From assembly GCA_029051965.1 (NCBI GenBank), contig JAIDJZ010000328.1:1-18416 (forward strand): DNA of 18,416 nucleotides, read 5' to 3'. Within the stretch, counting starts at the first letter, position 1. The number at the start of each line of letters is the position of its first letter. Positions 1 through 8,089 of this stretch are shown in pieces. This DNA is from Paramuribaculum sp. Lineage in GTDB: Bacteria > Bacteroidota > Bacteroidia > Bacteroidales > Muribaculaceae. The notes below the pieces were generated by a model. The model was not told the origin of the DNA. It saw only the letters and a list, made by a program, of their open reading frames with translations, and did no database searches. The position numbers were made by a program, and so were the translations under genes.

Positions 1-36
1 GTCGGCAGCGAAGGCGACGATCCACTTTTCGAATAA
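1..36 (+). CDS. C-terminal end of an upstream gene (partial)
   Basis: The first 36 bases read in frame 1 as a short tail, VGSEGDDPLFE, followed by TAA. It lies 45 bases before porX on the same strand. No promoter is visible in the gap, so porX may be co-transcribed with this gene. Eleven residues are too few to name a family. It could also be a chance open frame, since only the position, strand and acidic composition support it. Confidence 0.4.
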   Translation, partial: VGSEGDDPLFE

Positions 37-81
37 CTACCCACCCTCTCCCTGACACCCCCTCCCTAAAAACATCTGCTT

Positions 82-1632
82 ATGACTACCCATACTATTC
101 TTTGGGCCGACGACGAGATTGATCTCCTCAAACCCCACGTGATGTTCCTCAAGGCTAAAGGCTATGACGTAGTAACCGTCAACAGCGGGGCCGACGCGCT
201 CCATCTTGTCGAAGGCCGTCAGTTCGACCTGATTATCCTCGACGAAAACATGCCGGGACTGACCGGCCTCGAAACCCTGCAGAGAATCAAGCTAATAGCC
301 CCGGCCGTCCCAGTCATAATGATCACAAAAAGCGAGGAGGAAAACATCATGGACCAGGCCGGCGGAAGCAAAATCGCCGACTATCTGATCAAACCCGTCA
401 ACCCCAACCAGATCTTCATCTCGATCAAGAAACACCTCCACTCTTCGGAACTCGTATCGGCAAAATCTTCGTCGGGCTACCAGCAGAACTTCTCCGCCAT
501 CGCCGACCGGATCGCAAGCGCATCGACCATAGCCGACTGGAAAGAGACCTATCGCACACTTGTCCACTGGGAACTCGAACTTGCCGCAGCAGACACCTCG
601 ATGGATCAGCTTCTCGACATGCAGCGCGCCGACGCCAACACCGCGTTTGCCAAATTCATCCGCCGCAACTATGCCGACTGGATGGATCCGGAAAGCCCCA
701 CACGGCCGGTCATGAGCCCCGACATATTCAAATCCAAAGTCTTTCCGCTGCTCGACGAAGGCCACAAAGTCTTCTTCCTGCTGATCGACAACTTCCGGCT
801 CGACCAGTGGCGATCAGTAAGCCAGATATTCTCCGAATATTTCACCATCGACGAAGAAGACCTCTACTGCTCGATTCTGCCGACAGCCACACAATATGCA
901 CGAAACGCCATCTTCTCCGGACTGATGCCGGCCGACATCGAACGGATGTTTCCCGACCTGTGGGTCGACGAAGAGAGCGAAGAGGGGAAAAACCACAACG
1001 AATCGCCGCTCATCGAGACACAGTTCAACCGGTTTCGCCGCCAGTGTCGCTTTTCCTACAACAAAATCAACGACACGGCCAGCGGCGAGAGATTCCTGCG
1101 CGACTTCGCCTCGCTCCAGCCCAACGACCTCAACGTCTTGGTCCTCAACTTCATCGACATGCTCTCGCACGCCCGTACCGAATCAAAGATGATCCGCGAG
1201 CTGGCGGCAAACAACGCAGCCTACCGCTCGATCACACAATCATGGTTCCGCCACTCATCGGCCATCGACATAATCCGCCGCATTGCCGAAAAAGGCTATA
1301 AACTCGTCCTCACGACCGACCACGGCACAATCCGCGTCGACAATCCGATCCGCGTCGTCGGCGAACGCAACACAAACACCAACCTGCGCTACAAACTCGG
1401 CCGCAATCTGAAATACAACCCGAAACAGGTCTACGAAATAACCCGACCGGCGCAGTTCGGACTCCCGTCGCCCAACGTCAGCACGGCATACATCTTTGCC
1501 ACAGGCCGCGACTTCTTCGCCTATCCGAACAACTATAACTACTACGTGCAATATTACGACGGGACCTTCCAGCACGGAGGCATATCCCTCGAAGAGATGC
1601 TCGTTCCGATCATCACACTCTCTCCGCGATAA
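82..1632 (+). CDS. porX: PorX-like response regulator with PglZ (alkaline-phosphatase fold) effector domain
   Basis: This is a cytoplasmic two-component response regulator of 516 residues. The receiver domain spans about 1-120, with acidic residues D10/D11, likely phospho-acceptor D54 in the LDENMPG motif, T82 and K104. A helical linker follows. From about 228 there is a PglZ domain of the alkaline-phosphatase superfamily. Likely metal or catalytic residues are D236, T268/T270 in PTATQYARN, D359 and H363, D413/H414 and H498. In Porphyromonas and Flavobacterium, PorX acts with the kinase PorY to control type IX secretion, and its PglZ domain is a zinc-dependent phosphodiesterase acting on oligonucleotides. 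Those are family facts; the role here is inferred. No PorY or type IX structural gene is in view. PorX homologues also occur in Bacteroidota with little or no type IX secretion, so the target pathway here is open. tsaE follows 39 bases later and is probably co-transcribed. Confidence 0.93.
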   Translation: MTTHTILWADDEIDLLKPHVMFLKAKGYDVVTVNSGADALHLVEGRQFDLIILDENMPGLTGLETLQRIKLIAPAVPVIMITKSEEENIMDQAGGSKIADYLIKPVNPNQIFISIKKHLHSSELVSAKSSSGYQQNFSAIADRIASASTIADWKETYRTLVHWELELAAADTSMDQLLDMQRADANTAFAKFIRRNYADWMDPESPTRPVMSPDIFKSKVFPLLDEGHKVFFLLIDNFRLDQWRSVSQIFSEYFTIDEEDLYCSILPTATQYARNAIFSGLMPADIERMFPDLWVDEESEEGKNHNESPLIETQFNRFRRQCRFSYNKINDTASGERFLRDFASLQPNDLNVLVLNFIDMLSHARTESKMIRELAANNAAYRSITQSWFRHSSAIDIIRRIAEKGYKLVLTTDHGTIRVDNPIRVVGERNTNTNLRYKLGRNLKYNPKQVYEITRPAQFGLPSPNVSTAYIFATGRDFFAYPNNYNYYVQYYDGTFQHGGISLEEMLVPIITLSPR

Positions 1633-1671
1633 TCCAATCTCATTCAAAACAATCAACCCGACTGAAAGAAT

Positions 1672-2109
1672 ATGACTACCCACACAATCGACATCCCGTC
1701 ACGTGCGGAACTTCCGCAGGCAGCCCGACAGTTCATCGACCTGATGGGCGACTTCACCGTATTTGCCTTCAACGGACCAATGGGGGCCGGAAAAACGACT
1801 TTCATCGCAGAACTCGCACGCGCTCTGGGAGTTTCCGAGGATCTGGCCTCTTCCCCCTCCTTTGCGATTGTCAATGAATACCGCTCGGATTCGACCGCCG
1901 AACTGATCTACCACTTCGATCTCTACCGGCTCAACAGCCTGGCCGAAGTGCTCGACATCGGAATCGAAGACTACTTCGACTCCGGCGCTCTCTGTCTGAT
2001 CGAATGGCCCGACCGCGCTGAAGACATAATGCCGCTTGACACAGTCCGCGTCGACATCGAAGAGGTCGCCGAAGGCGCGCGCCGGCTGACCCTCACCATC
2101 CCCGACTGA
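1672..2109 (+). CDS. tsaE: tRNA threonylcarbamoyladenosine biosynthesis ATPase TsaE
   Basis: TsaE is a small cytoplasmic P-loop ATPase that works with TsaB and TsaD to put threonylcarbamoyl on A37 of ANN-decoding tRNAs. The 145-residue length is normal. The Walker A loop is GPMGAGKT at residues 35-42, with [15 protein letters not shown] and LIEWPDR downstream, all hallmarks of the family. It follows porX by 39 bases on the same strand, and no promoter is visible between them. Its first six codons encode the same residues as the start of porX (MTTHTI), with three silent differences. The TGA stop at 2107-2109 directly abuts the stop of the convergent glycerol kinase gene. tsaB and tsaD are not in the window. 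Confidence 0.95.
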   Translation: MTTHTIDIPSRAELPQAARQFIDLMGDFTVFAFNGPMGAGKTTFIAELARALGVSEDLASSPSFAIVNEYRSDSTAELIYHFDLYRLNSLAEVLDIGIEDYFDSGALCLIEWPDRAEDIMPLDTVRVDIEEVAEGARRLTLTIPD

Positions 2110-2112
2110 TCA
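2107..2112. other. Zero-gap convergent stop codons (TGATCA)
   Basis: The stop of tsaE (TGA, 2107-2109) and the stop of glpK on the other strand (TGA, complement of 2110-2112) sit back to back and form the palindrome TGATCA. There is no intergenic DNA, so any terminator must lie inside the opposing coding sequence. Confidence 0.9.
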
Positions 2113-3594
2113 GCGCGTCAGCGTACGCCGCACCGCCTCGTGCCAACCCTCGATGCGGTGCGCCACCTCTTCAGCCGACTGCCCGGGACGGAAAGTGCGT
2201 TCCACCTGCCACTGCGAACGCAGCGCCTCGATCCCATCCCAGTAGCCAATGCCCAGACCGGCAAGATATGCCGCACCGAGAGCCGTGGTCTCGGTGATGA
2301 CCGGACGCTGAACACCGGTGAAAAGGATGTCGCTCTGGAACTGCATCAGCAGATTGTTGCGCGAGGCACCTCCGTCGACTTTCAGGCCGGCAAGAGGCAG
2401 TCCGGAATCAAGCTCCATTGCCTTGACTATATCATAGACCTGATAGGCAATGCTTTCGAGAGCCGCTCGCGCAATGTGGCCCGTTGTCGTTCCGCGCGAG
2501 ATTCCGCATATCAGCCCGCGGGCATACTGATCCCAGTAGGGTGCGCCCAGTCCTGTGAGAGCCGGAACGAAATAGACCCCGTCGCTATCCCTGACCGACG
2601 CGGCAAGCTGTTCGACATCGGCCGAGGAAGCTATGCACTTAAGCCCGTCGCGCAGCCACTGGACGATCGAACCGCCGACAAAAACCGAGCCCTCGAGGGC
2701 ATAGGTCGCCTCGCCGCCGATCTTCCAGGCAACCGTCGTAAGCAGCCGGTTGGCAGAGAGGATAGGCCTCCGTCCGGAATTCATCAGGAGGAAACATCCT
2801 GTCCCGTAGGTGTTTTTGATCGAACCCGGCTCGACACACATCTGTCCGAACAGAGCTGCCTGCTGATCCCCGGCAATGCCGGCAATCGGAACCGGATGGG
2901 CAAAAATGGTCGTCTTCGTATAGCCCATGACCCCGCTACTCTCCACAACCCGCGGCATCATCGACGCCGGAATGCCGAAAAGCCTCAGCAGCTCCTCGTC
3001 CCATTCGAGGCTATGGATATTGAAGAGCATTGTGCGCGAAGCATTTGAACAATCAGTCACATGAAGCGTATTGCGTGTCAGACACGCGACAAGCCACGAG
3101 TCGACCGTGCCGAACCGCAGCTTCCCGGCCTCGGCCCGCTCCCTCGCTCCGGGCACATTTTCAAGAATCCACCGGATTTTAGTGGCACTGAAATAGGCAT
3201 CAGGGATAAGACCTGTCTTCTCGCGGATCATATCCGCCAGACCCTCCTCGCGCAGCCGGTCGCAGAACTCGGCCGTGCGGCGGTCCTGCCAGACAATCGC
3301 ATTATAGACAGGCTCGCCCGTCTCGGCATCCCAGACGACAGTCGTTTCACGCTGGTTGCTGATGCCGATGGCAGCTATGTTGTGACCGTTGATGCCGATC
3401 TGAGAGATCGCCTCGGCAATGACAGCGGCCTGCGACCCCCAGATCTGAAACGGATCGTGCTCGACCCATCCCGGACGGGGAAATATCTGAGGGAATTCAT
3501 GTTGCGCCTGTGAGCGTATATTACCCTCGCGGTCGAAAACAACCGCGCGCGAACTGCTGGTGCCCTGATCGAGCGAAAGAATGAATTGTTCCAT
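2110..3594 (-). CDS. glpK: Glycerol kinase
   Basis: GlpK phosphorylates glycerol to sn-glycerol-3-phosphate with ATP in the cytoplasm and is an FGGY-family sugar kinase. The 494-residue length is close to the usual size of about 500. The N-terminal phosphate-binding motif is DQGTSSSR (9-16). Predicted glycerol contacts R82, E83, Y134 and D243 align with the known R83/E84/Y135/D245 of the E. coli enzyme. The [13 protein letters not shown] and NTYGTG motifs and the late ATP-site DGGAS motif are all present, so the enzyme looks intact. No glpF, glpA/D or glpQ gene is nearby. It lies 107 bases downstream of lrgB on the same strand. No consensus promoter was found in that gap, so read-through from lrgAB is possible, although the gap also holds a short inverted repeat. 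Confidence 0.96.
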   Translation of the reverse strand: MEQFILSLDQGTSSSRAVVFDREGNIRSQAQHEFPQIFPRPGWVEHDPFQIWGSQAAVIAEAISQIGINGHNIAAIGISNQRETTVVWDAETGEPVYNAIVWQDRRTAEFCDRLREEGLADMIREKTGLIPDAYFSATKIRWILENVPGARERAEAGKLRFGTVDSWLVACLTRNTLHVTDCSNASRTMLFNIHSLEWDEELLRLFGIPASMMPRVVESSGVMGYTKTTIFAHPVPIAGIAGDQQAALFGQMCVEPGSIKNTYGTGCFLLMNSGRRPILSANRLLTTVAWKIGGEATYALEGSVFVGGSIVQWLRDGLKCIASSADVEQLAASVRDSDGVYFVPALTGLGAPYWDQYARGLICGISRGTTTGHIARAALESIAYQVYDIVKAMELDSGLPLAGLKVDGGASRNNLLMQFQSDILFTGVQRPVITETTALGAAYLAGLGIGYWDGIEALRSQWQVERTFRPGQSAEEVAHRIEGWHEAVRRTLTR

Positions 3595-3614
3595 GGTAGA
3601 ATCCGGTAAATGTC

Positions 3615-3629
3615 AGAGATTGTTTCTCT
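3615..3629. repeat. Short inverted repeat in the glpK leader
   Basis: AGAGA (3615-3619) and TCTCT (3625-3629) are exact complements around a 5-base loop, 20 bases upstream of the glpK start. It could be an operator half-site pair or a small RNA hairpin. Five base pairs can also arise by chance, so support is weak. Confidence 0.25.
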
Positions 3630-3701
3630 TCTATAATAAACAGACACGACATCGTGACAGTTGACCGCGGAAGCCTGCCGGGCCAACCGAGACTGAAAAT
3701 A

Positions 3702-4400
3702 TCAGAGGAGCAGATCGAGAATAGGACCTGCAAAGAATGCAGTCAGAATGCCGTTGAGAATCAGTCCGAGAGTCGAATAGGCCCCGTAGCGCGGACCATA
3801 TTCGGAGATGCGGTTGGTCCCGATGACATGAGCGGCGGTCCCCATGCTGAGACTCTTCGAGACAGGGCTCTTCACATTCCCCATCTCCATCACCTTCAGC
3901 CCCATGACCGCACCGATCATCCCGACAATGACAACAATAGCAGAAGTCAGAGCCGGAATGCCGCCGAGCTGCGACGTTATCTCAATAGCGATCGGTGTGG
4001 AAACCGACTTGGGAGCAAGCGAACGGATCACATCGGGAGTAGCGCCGAGCCAGCGGGCGATCAGAACCACCGAAATGATCCCCGCCAGCGATCCGGCCAC
4101 CTCGGTCAGAAAAAGCGGCATGAACTGACGGCGGATATTTTTCAGCTCCTGAAAGAGAGGCAGTCCAAGCGCGACGATGGCCGGCTTGAGCCAGAACTCG
4201 ATCATCTTACCGCCCTCGTAATACTCCTCGAAACTGATCCCCGTCAGCCGCAGAAACAGAATCAGCAGACCGATAGTGACAATCATCGGGTTGAGCAGGG
4301 CAATGTCCGTGCGGCGGCGCAGCCAGGAAGCGCCCCAATAGACGAGAAACGTCAGCGTGATCAGTGCCAGTGGCGAACGGAAATAATCAATTGCGTCCAT
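3702..4400 (-). CDS. lrgB: LrgB/CidB-family membrane protein
   Basis: The 232-residue protein is highly hydrophobic, with roughly six predicted membrane segments, and fits the LrgB/CidB family in length and in segments such as the C-terminal AAHVIGTNRISEYGP and GLILNGILTAFFAGPI. In Staphylococcus and Bacillus, LrgAB/CidAB homologues affect murein hydrolase activity, lysis and pyruvate uptake; plastid homologues export glycolate. The transported substrate here is unknown. The start codon lies inside the end of lrgA (14-base overlap), the classic lrgA-lrgB arrangement that suggests translational coupling. glpK follows on the same strand. No LytSR-type regulator is nearby. Confidence 0.9.
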   Translation of the reverse strand: MDAIDYFRSPLALITLTFLVYWGASWLRRRTDIALLNPMIVTIGLLILFLRLTGISFEEYYEGGKMIEFWLKPAIVALGLPLFQELKNIRRQFMPLFLTEVAGSLAGIISVVLIARWLGATPDVIRSLAPKSVSTPIAIEITSQLGGIPALTSAIVVIVGMIGAVMGLKVMEMGNVKSPVSKSLSMGTAAHVIGTNRISEYGPRYGAYSTLGLILNGILTAFFAGPILDLLL

Positions 4401-4746
4401 GACGATGCTTCATGAATGAATGGAGAAACTGGTGGAGACGGCCCGTCACGAGAAGCACCACGATTATACTGCCCACCGTGGCAACCGTGATCGGAAGCCA
4501 CTGTGCGGCAATCAGATCAAAATAGAGCATCAGCGCGACCCCAGGCGGAATGAAGAAAAACGCCATGTTGGAAATCAGAAACCGGCAGACAGGAGCTACA
4601 GTGCGGGGATTGACAATGCCCCGTTCGAGAAGAAATGTGAGCAGGAGCAGTCCCCAGATACTGCCGGGAATATGCAGGCCGGGGATCAGAGCGATCAGCT
4701 CTCCGACGGCGAGACACGCGAATATGATGCCGAATTGCTTTGCCAT
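4387..4746 (-). CDS. lrgA: LrgA/CidA-family holin-like membrane protein
   Basis: This 119-residue membrane protein has about four hydrophobic segments. The opening resembles the family signature KQFGIIF...GELIALIPGLHIPGSIWGLLLL, and the middle has the usual FFIPPGVALM segment. LrgA/CidA proteins have holin-like topology and work together with LrgB/CidB. The gene overlaps lrgB by 14 bases. The short upstream region (4747-4869) has a partial -7-like match but no good -33 partner, so its promoter is unresolved. The family assignment is firm; whether it affects lysis, osmotic response or metabolite export here is inference. Confidence 0.9.
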   Translation of the reverse strand: MAKQFGIIFACLAVGELIALIPGLHIPGSIWGLLLLTFLLERGIVNPRTVAPVCRFLISNMAFFFIPPGVALMLYFDLIAAQWLPITVATVGSIIVVLLVTGRLHQFLHSFMKHRHGRN

Positions 4747-4869
4747 TATCAGTCGGCAAAATTAATCTCTTTTCACGACCGGCGACTCTGTCATATGTTA
4801 ATAATTCTAAACACCCCGTTTTCTTCGGCTGGCGGACAAGCCGGCCGGGACGCTTAAGCTTGCTGACAA

Positions 4870-4901
4870 TTTGGTAATTTCGTGGAAAGATAGTAAATTT
4901 G
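4870..4901 (+). promoter_or_regulatory. Bacteroidota-type promoter for the dnaX operon
   Basis: TTTG at 4870-4873, a 20-base spacer, and TAAATTTG at 4894-4901 match the Bacteroidota housekeeping promoter pattern (TTTG at -33, TAnnTTTG at -7) exactly. Transcription should start near 4908, leaving a leader of about 50 bases before the ATG at 4959. The position also argues against the in-frame TTG at 4905 as the dnaX start. It is the only perfect promoter seen ahead of the six plus-strand genes that follow. Confidence 0.8.
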
Positions 4902-4958
4902 TAGTTGGAGCAGGAACTGCCAAAGGCACCCCTCCGAAAACTACAGATCTGTAACCTG

Positions 4959-6728
4959 ATGGAAAAATATCTTGTATCGGCCCGCAAATACCGACCGTCG
5001 ACTTTCGCGTCGGTTGTGGGGCAGAAAGCGCTGACAACTACGCTCAAAAACGCAGTTGCCACAAACCGTCTGGCCCACAGCTATCTCTTCTGCGGCTCCA
5101 GAGGAGTCGGCAAGACATCGTGCGCCAGGATCTTTGCGAAAACAATCAATTGCGAGCATCCCACTCCCGACGGCGAAGCCTGCAACGAATGCGAATCGTG
5201 TCTTGACTTCAACCGAGGCACATCAATGAACATCGTCGAACTCGATGCCGCGTCAAACAACGGCGTCGACGACATGCGCAATCTGATCGAACAGGTTCAG
5301 GTGGCCCCTTCCCGCGGACGCTACCGCGTTTTCATCGTCGACGAGGTCCACATGCTCAGTCAGGCCGCCTTCAACGCCTTTCTGAAAACACTTGAAGAGC
5401 CCCCATCCTACGTCGTCTTCATTCTCGCAACGACCGAAAAGCAGAAAATAATCCCCACGATCCTCTCCCGTTGCCAGATCTACGACTTCCACCGCATCAC
5501 CATACAGGACATGGTCGACCACCTCAGCTTCGTGGCCGCAAGCGAAGGAATAACAGTCGAACCGGCAGCCCTCGACATCATTGCGAAAAAAGCTGACGGA
5601 GCTATGCGCGACGCGCTCTCGATATTCGATCAGGTCGCCGCTTCGGCCGGCGGCAACATAACCTGCATTGCCGCACGCGAAAGCCTCAATGTTCTCGACT
5701 GGGAATACTACAACCGTCTGCTCGAATGCTTCCTCAAAAACGACGTGCTGACAAGCTGGACCATCTACAAAGAAATACGCGACAACGGTTTCGACTCACT
5801 CTTTTTCATCAACGGCCTCGGCGCCTATCTGCGTGATCTGATGGTCGCACGCGACCCCGCCACACTGAATCTGATCGAAGCCGGAAATGAGACACGTCAG
5901 GCAATGGCTGCAATGGCCGCGAAATGCACCCCCGACTTCCTTTATCGGGCAATGTGTCTGTGCAACGACGCCGACCTCAACTACCGCAACGCTTCAAACA
6001 AGCAGTTTCTCATCGAGCTGACGCTCGCTAAAATATGCCAACCACTCAGCCCCTCCCACAATAACGGCAGCACCGGAGAGGGGCAGCTGAAACCTATCGC
6101 TGCCACTGCTGCGCCCGCACCGCAACAGCAAACTCAGCCCGCGCAGCAGCAACCTGCCGCAGCCCCGCCGGCTGCGACCCAACCCCGCAGCCACATGCCT
6201 AAAACGCCTGCGGCTGCCAGCTCCACAACCACGCCACAGCGCACAACGCCCGGCCAGTCGCGAATGACAGTGTCCGGAATGAAGATCCCGACAATCTCCA
6301 TTCGCCACGGCGCTCAGGAAGAAACCGCCGCGCCGGCGACCGTGAGCCGCACATCGCACAGACGCAGCCAGCCCTTCTCGGAAGACGCGCTGCTTTCCGC
6401 ATGGAACACCTACATCTCCACTCACCCGCAGGCCCACATTCTGATCAACACAATGCGAGCCGCGGCACCGGCCCTGACTTCACGAACACGCTTCACTGTA
6501 ACGGTCCAGAACCAGATCCAGCTGGAACTGATGGAAGCTAACCGGAGCGAGATAATGGGCTGCATACGCGACGCGCTGGCCAACGACGAAGTCGACTACG
6601 AAATTATCGTCAACACCACCTCTTCGCCACGACACACCCTCACAGACAACGAACTACTCGAAAAGATGAAAACGGAAGCCCCCCTGCTGAACCGACTCAT
6701 AGAAGACTTCCGTCTCCACCTTGCCTGA
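4959..6728 (+). CDS. dnaX: DNA polymerase III subunit gamma/tau
   Basis: This is the AAA+ clamp-loader subunit of the replicative polymerase, 589 residues from the ATG at 4959. I chose this start because MEKYLVSARKYRP is the conserved family opening and the promoter overlaps any earlier start. Visible elements are Walker A GSRGVGKT (46-53), zinc-binding cysteines C65, C75, C78 and C81, Walker B DEVH (128-131) and the SRC arginine-finger motif (170-172). A Q/A/P/T-rich linker runs from roughly 385 to 440 and is followed by a C-terminal tau-like domain. The C-terminal domain implies that a full tau form is made. I saw no good slippery site for the shorter gamma form. It is the first gene of the operon; a lipoprotein gene follows 55 bases downstream. 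Confidence 0.95.
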   Translation: MEKYLVSARKYRPSTFASVVGQKALTTTLKNAVATNRLAHSYLFCGSRGVGKTSCARIFAKTINCEHPTPDGEACNECESCLDFNRGTSMNIVELDAASNNGVDDMRNLIEQVQVAPSRGRYRVFIVDEVHMLSQAAFNAFLKTLEEPPSYVVFILATTEKQKIIPTILSRCQIYDFHRITIQDMVDHLSFVAASEGITVEPAALDIIAKKADGAMRDALSIFDQVAASAGGNITCIAARESLNVLDWEYYNRLLECFLKNDVLTSWTIYKEIRDNGFDSLFFINGLGAYLRDLMVARDPATLNLIEAGNETRQAMAAMAAKCTPDFLYRAMCLCNDADLNYRNASNKQFLIELTLAKICQPLSPSHNNGSTGEGQLKPIAATAAPAPQQQTQPAQQQPAAAPPAATQPRSHMPKTPAAASSTTTPQRTTPGQSRMTVSGMKIPTISIRHGAQEETAAPATVSRTSHRRSQPFSEDALLSAWNTYISTHPQAHILINTMRAAAPALTSRTRFTVTVQNQIQLELMEANRSEIMGCIRDALANDEVDYEIIVNTTSSPRHTLTDNELLEKMKTEAPLLNRLIEDFRLHLA

Positions 6729-6783
6729 AAAAAACCAGCCAATCATAATCAAACCAAGAATCATTTCTCACCAACTCCCATCT

Positions 6784-7230
6784 ATGAAAACATTTCTGAA
6801 GATACTTCCGGCAATAATCCTCGGCTGCCTCTCCGCCGCGTGCAACCACCTCTCCGACGACGCAAAAGAGATGATAGGCAACTATTATCTGACAACCGTC
6901 TCCGAAAACGAACCCGTCATGGAACTCAACTCTGACGGGACATGCGTTCTTCACGCAATCAAGCCGGGAGTTCTAAGCTACACAGTCAACGGACACTGGA
7001 ACGTCGAAAACGACTCCCTTCTGATCAAAACCGACGGAAAAGCCGCTTCGGTCACCGGCGACACAACCCTCGTGCGCATCGGACAGATACCGACAACAAA
7101 AGGCTATGCCATAGCCGGATTCAACGGGCTATCCCTGACATTGACTCAGGACGGAAACGAATATGTCTTCGCCCGCCGCGGACAGACTTCCGACAACAAA
7201 CAGACATCCTCTACGGCCGCGGATCAGTGA
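6784..7230 (+). CDS. Small lipoprotein, lipocalin-like, function unknown
   Basis: The 148-residue protein starts at the ATG at 6784, which gives a clean lipoprotein signal: MKTFLK, a hydrophobic stretch, then CLSAAC with likely lipidated C20. C15 is an alternative. The mature part begins with acidic NHLSDDAKEMIGNYYL and continues as alternating strands such as MELNSDGTCVLHA, YTVNGHWNVENDSLLIK and SLTLTQDGNEYVFAR. That pattern resembles the small lipocalin-like beta-sandwich lipoproteins of Bacteroidales that describe a GxY, GTC and GxW series. I cannot assign a specific family or ligand. An earlier in-frame start would overlap dnaX and spoil the signal peptide. The tail is rich in S, T, D and Q. 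It sits between dnaX and a second lipoprotein gene, probably in the same transcript. Confidence 0.8.
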   Translation: MKTFLKILPAIILGCLSAACNHLSDDAKEMIGNYYLTTVSENEPVMELNSDGTCVLHAIKPGVLSYTVNGHWNVENDSLLIKTDGKAASVTGDTTLVRIGQIPTTKGYAIAGFNGLSLTLTQDGNEYVFARRGQTSDNKQTSSTAADQ

Positions 7231-7292
7231 TCGCCTCTGACAACCACCCCGCAGCAAACACTCACAACGAACGAAAACCGCCAAACTCCCCC

Positions 7293-7760
7293 ATGAAAAA
7301 AATCGTCTTGACTTCATTGGGCGCCATGCTCCTCCTGTCGGCCTGCAACAGCTCGGCCGACTCTACCTGCATCGATGACCTGCGCGATGCCGAAGCCGCA
7401 GTGGCTCTCGGCGACATGGAAGCAGCGAAAAGTGTCGCATCTCATATTATCGGATCCGGAAACATTTCCCGGCTTCCAGCGAAGGAACTCGCCAGACTGT
7501 CGCTAATCTACATGCAGATCGCCGACAGCACAGACCGTGAATCCTCGATCGCTCAGGCAACAGACCTCTACCGGCAAGCCTATAAAACAGACCCCGACAG
7601 CGCATCGGCATTCTACTCCGATGTCAATCCCGACATGTATCCCTATGTGACAATGCTCAAAACTCTTGTCGGACATCTCGAAAACCCCTACAACCCCGAA
7701 AGCGAAAACTTCGACGACTCCGTCGCTGCAAGGCTTCCGGAAGCAAACGACTCAATATGA
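7293..7760 (+). CDS. Small helical lipoprotein, function unknown
   Basis: This 155-residue protein begins MKKIVLTSLGAMLLLSAC, a textbook signal with the lipobox LSAC and C18 as the lipidation site. The mature region is helical. It contains a TPR-like stretch (about 25-100) with alternating A/L residues: DAEAAVALGDMEAAK, then ELARLSLIYMQIADS, then a DLYRQAYKTDPDS segment. The acidic tail holds several D/N/E residues. One or two TPR-like units suggest protein binding at the inner leaflet of the outer membrane, but no partner can be named. The gap of 62 bases after the first lipoprotein gene contains no promoter. Its last four bases (ATGA) are shared with the start of the SUI1-type gene, which indicates translational coupling. 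Confidence 0.8.
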   Translation: MKKIVLTSLGAMLLLSACNSSADSTCIDDLRDAEAAVALGDMEAAKSVASHIIGSGNISRLPAKELARLSLIYMQIADSTDRESSIAQATDLYRQAYKTDPDSASAFYSDVNPDMYPYVTMLKTLVGHLENPYNPESENFDDSVAARLPEANDSI

Positions 7761-8089
7761 ACTGGTTAGAACAACTTCAGCAATTCCGCGACAATAACCC
7801 CGAACTGCCCGAAGGCCCCCAGACGCCCGAACCTCAGCAGGAGAAACCACGGCAGAAAGCACGCATCGACGTCTCGATAGAGCGAAAAGGACGTGCGGGA
7901 AAGACCGCAACCCTGCTGACCGGATGGGAACTCCCCGATCAGCAGCTTCTGGAAATCGCAGCCGAACTCAAGAAAAAACTCGGCACTGGCGGATCGGCGC
8001 GCGGCGGTGACATTCTCATTCAAGGCGATCGTCGCGACGAAGTTGTCGGACTTCTCGGATCTATGGGCTATAAAGCCCGAAAGATCTGA
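7757..8089 (+). CDS. SUI1/YciH-family translation initiation factor
   Basis: The 110-residue protein has an N-terminal low-complexity part rich in P, E and Q (about 10-35), followed by a SUI1/eIF1-like domain (about 38-110). Diagnostic stretches are GKTATLLTGWELP, KKKLGTGGSARGGDILIQGD and the final LGSMGYKARKI. Bacterial members (YciH) bind the small ribosomal subunit and are thought to tune start-site fidelity, but they are not essential. The gene overlaps the preceding lipoprotein gene by ATGA and is followed 43 bases later by the helicase gene, so it is internal to the operon. The initiation role is carried over from the family and has not been tested in this group as far as I know. Confidence 0.88.
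   Translation: MNWLEQLQQFRDNNPELPEGPQTPEPQQEKPRQKARIDVSIERKGRAGKTATLLTGWELPDQQLLEIAAELKKKLGTGGSARGGDILIQGDRRDEVVGLLGSMGYKARKI

Noticed and set aside
807..1301. Long alternative frames inside porX and other genes
   Set aside because: They are high-R/H/P shadow frames of GC-rich coding DNA with no domain signature, overlapping well-supported genes.
4757..4764. TAATTTTG on the minus strand as the lrgA promoter -7 box
   Set aside because: No TTTG lies 19-21 bases upstream, and the start would leave a leader of only about four bases; kept only as a weak possibility.
4852..4861. Overlapping short palindromes GCTTAAGC and AAGCTT upstream of dnaX
   Set aside because: They are 6-8 bases, common by chance, and lie just upstream of the -33 box without other support.
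4905..4958. In-frame TTG start extending DnaX by 18 residues
   Set aside because: The extension begins right after the perfect promoter, at or before the likely transcription start, and the conserved family opening MEKYLVSARKYRP is at 4959.
5583..5592. A6 run in dnaX as a programmed frameshift site for the gamma form
   Set aside because: The zero-frame reading is GCG AAA AAA GCT, which does not give the A AAA AAG register, and a frameshift there would cut the protein inside the clamp-loader core, far before the usual site.
6721..6783. Upstream extension of the first lipoprotein gene
   Set aside because: It overlaps the end of dnaX and would place 21 polar residues ahead of the lipoprotein signal.
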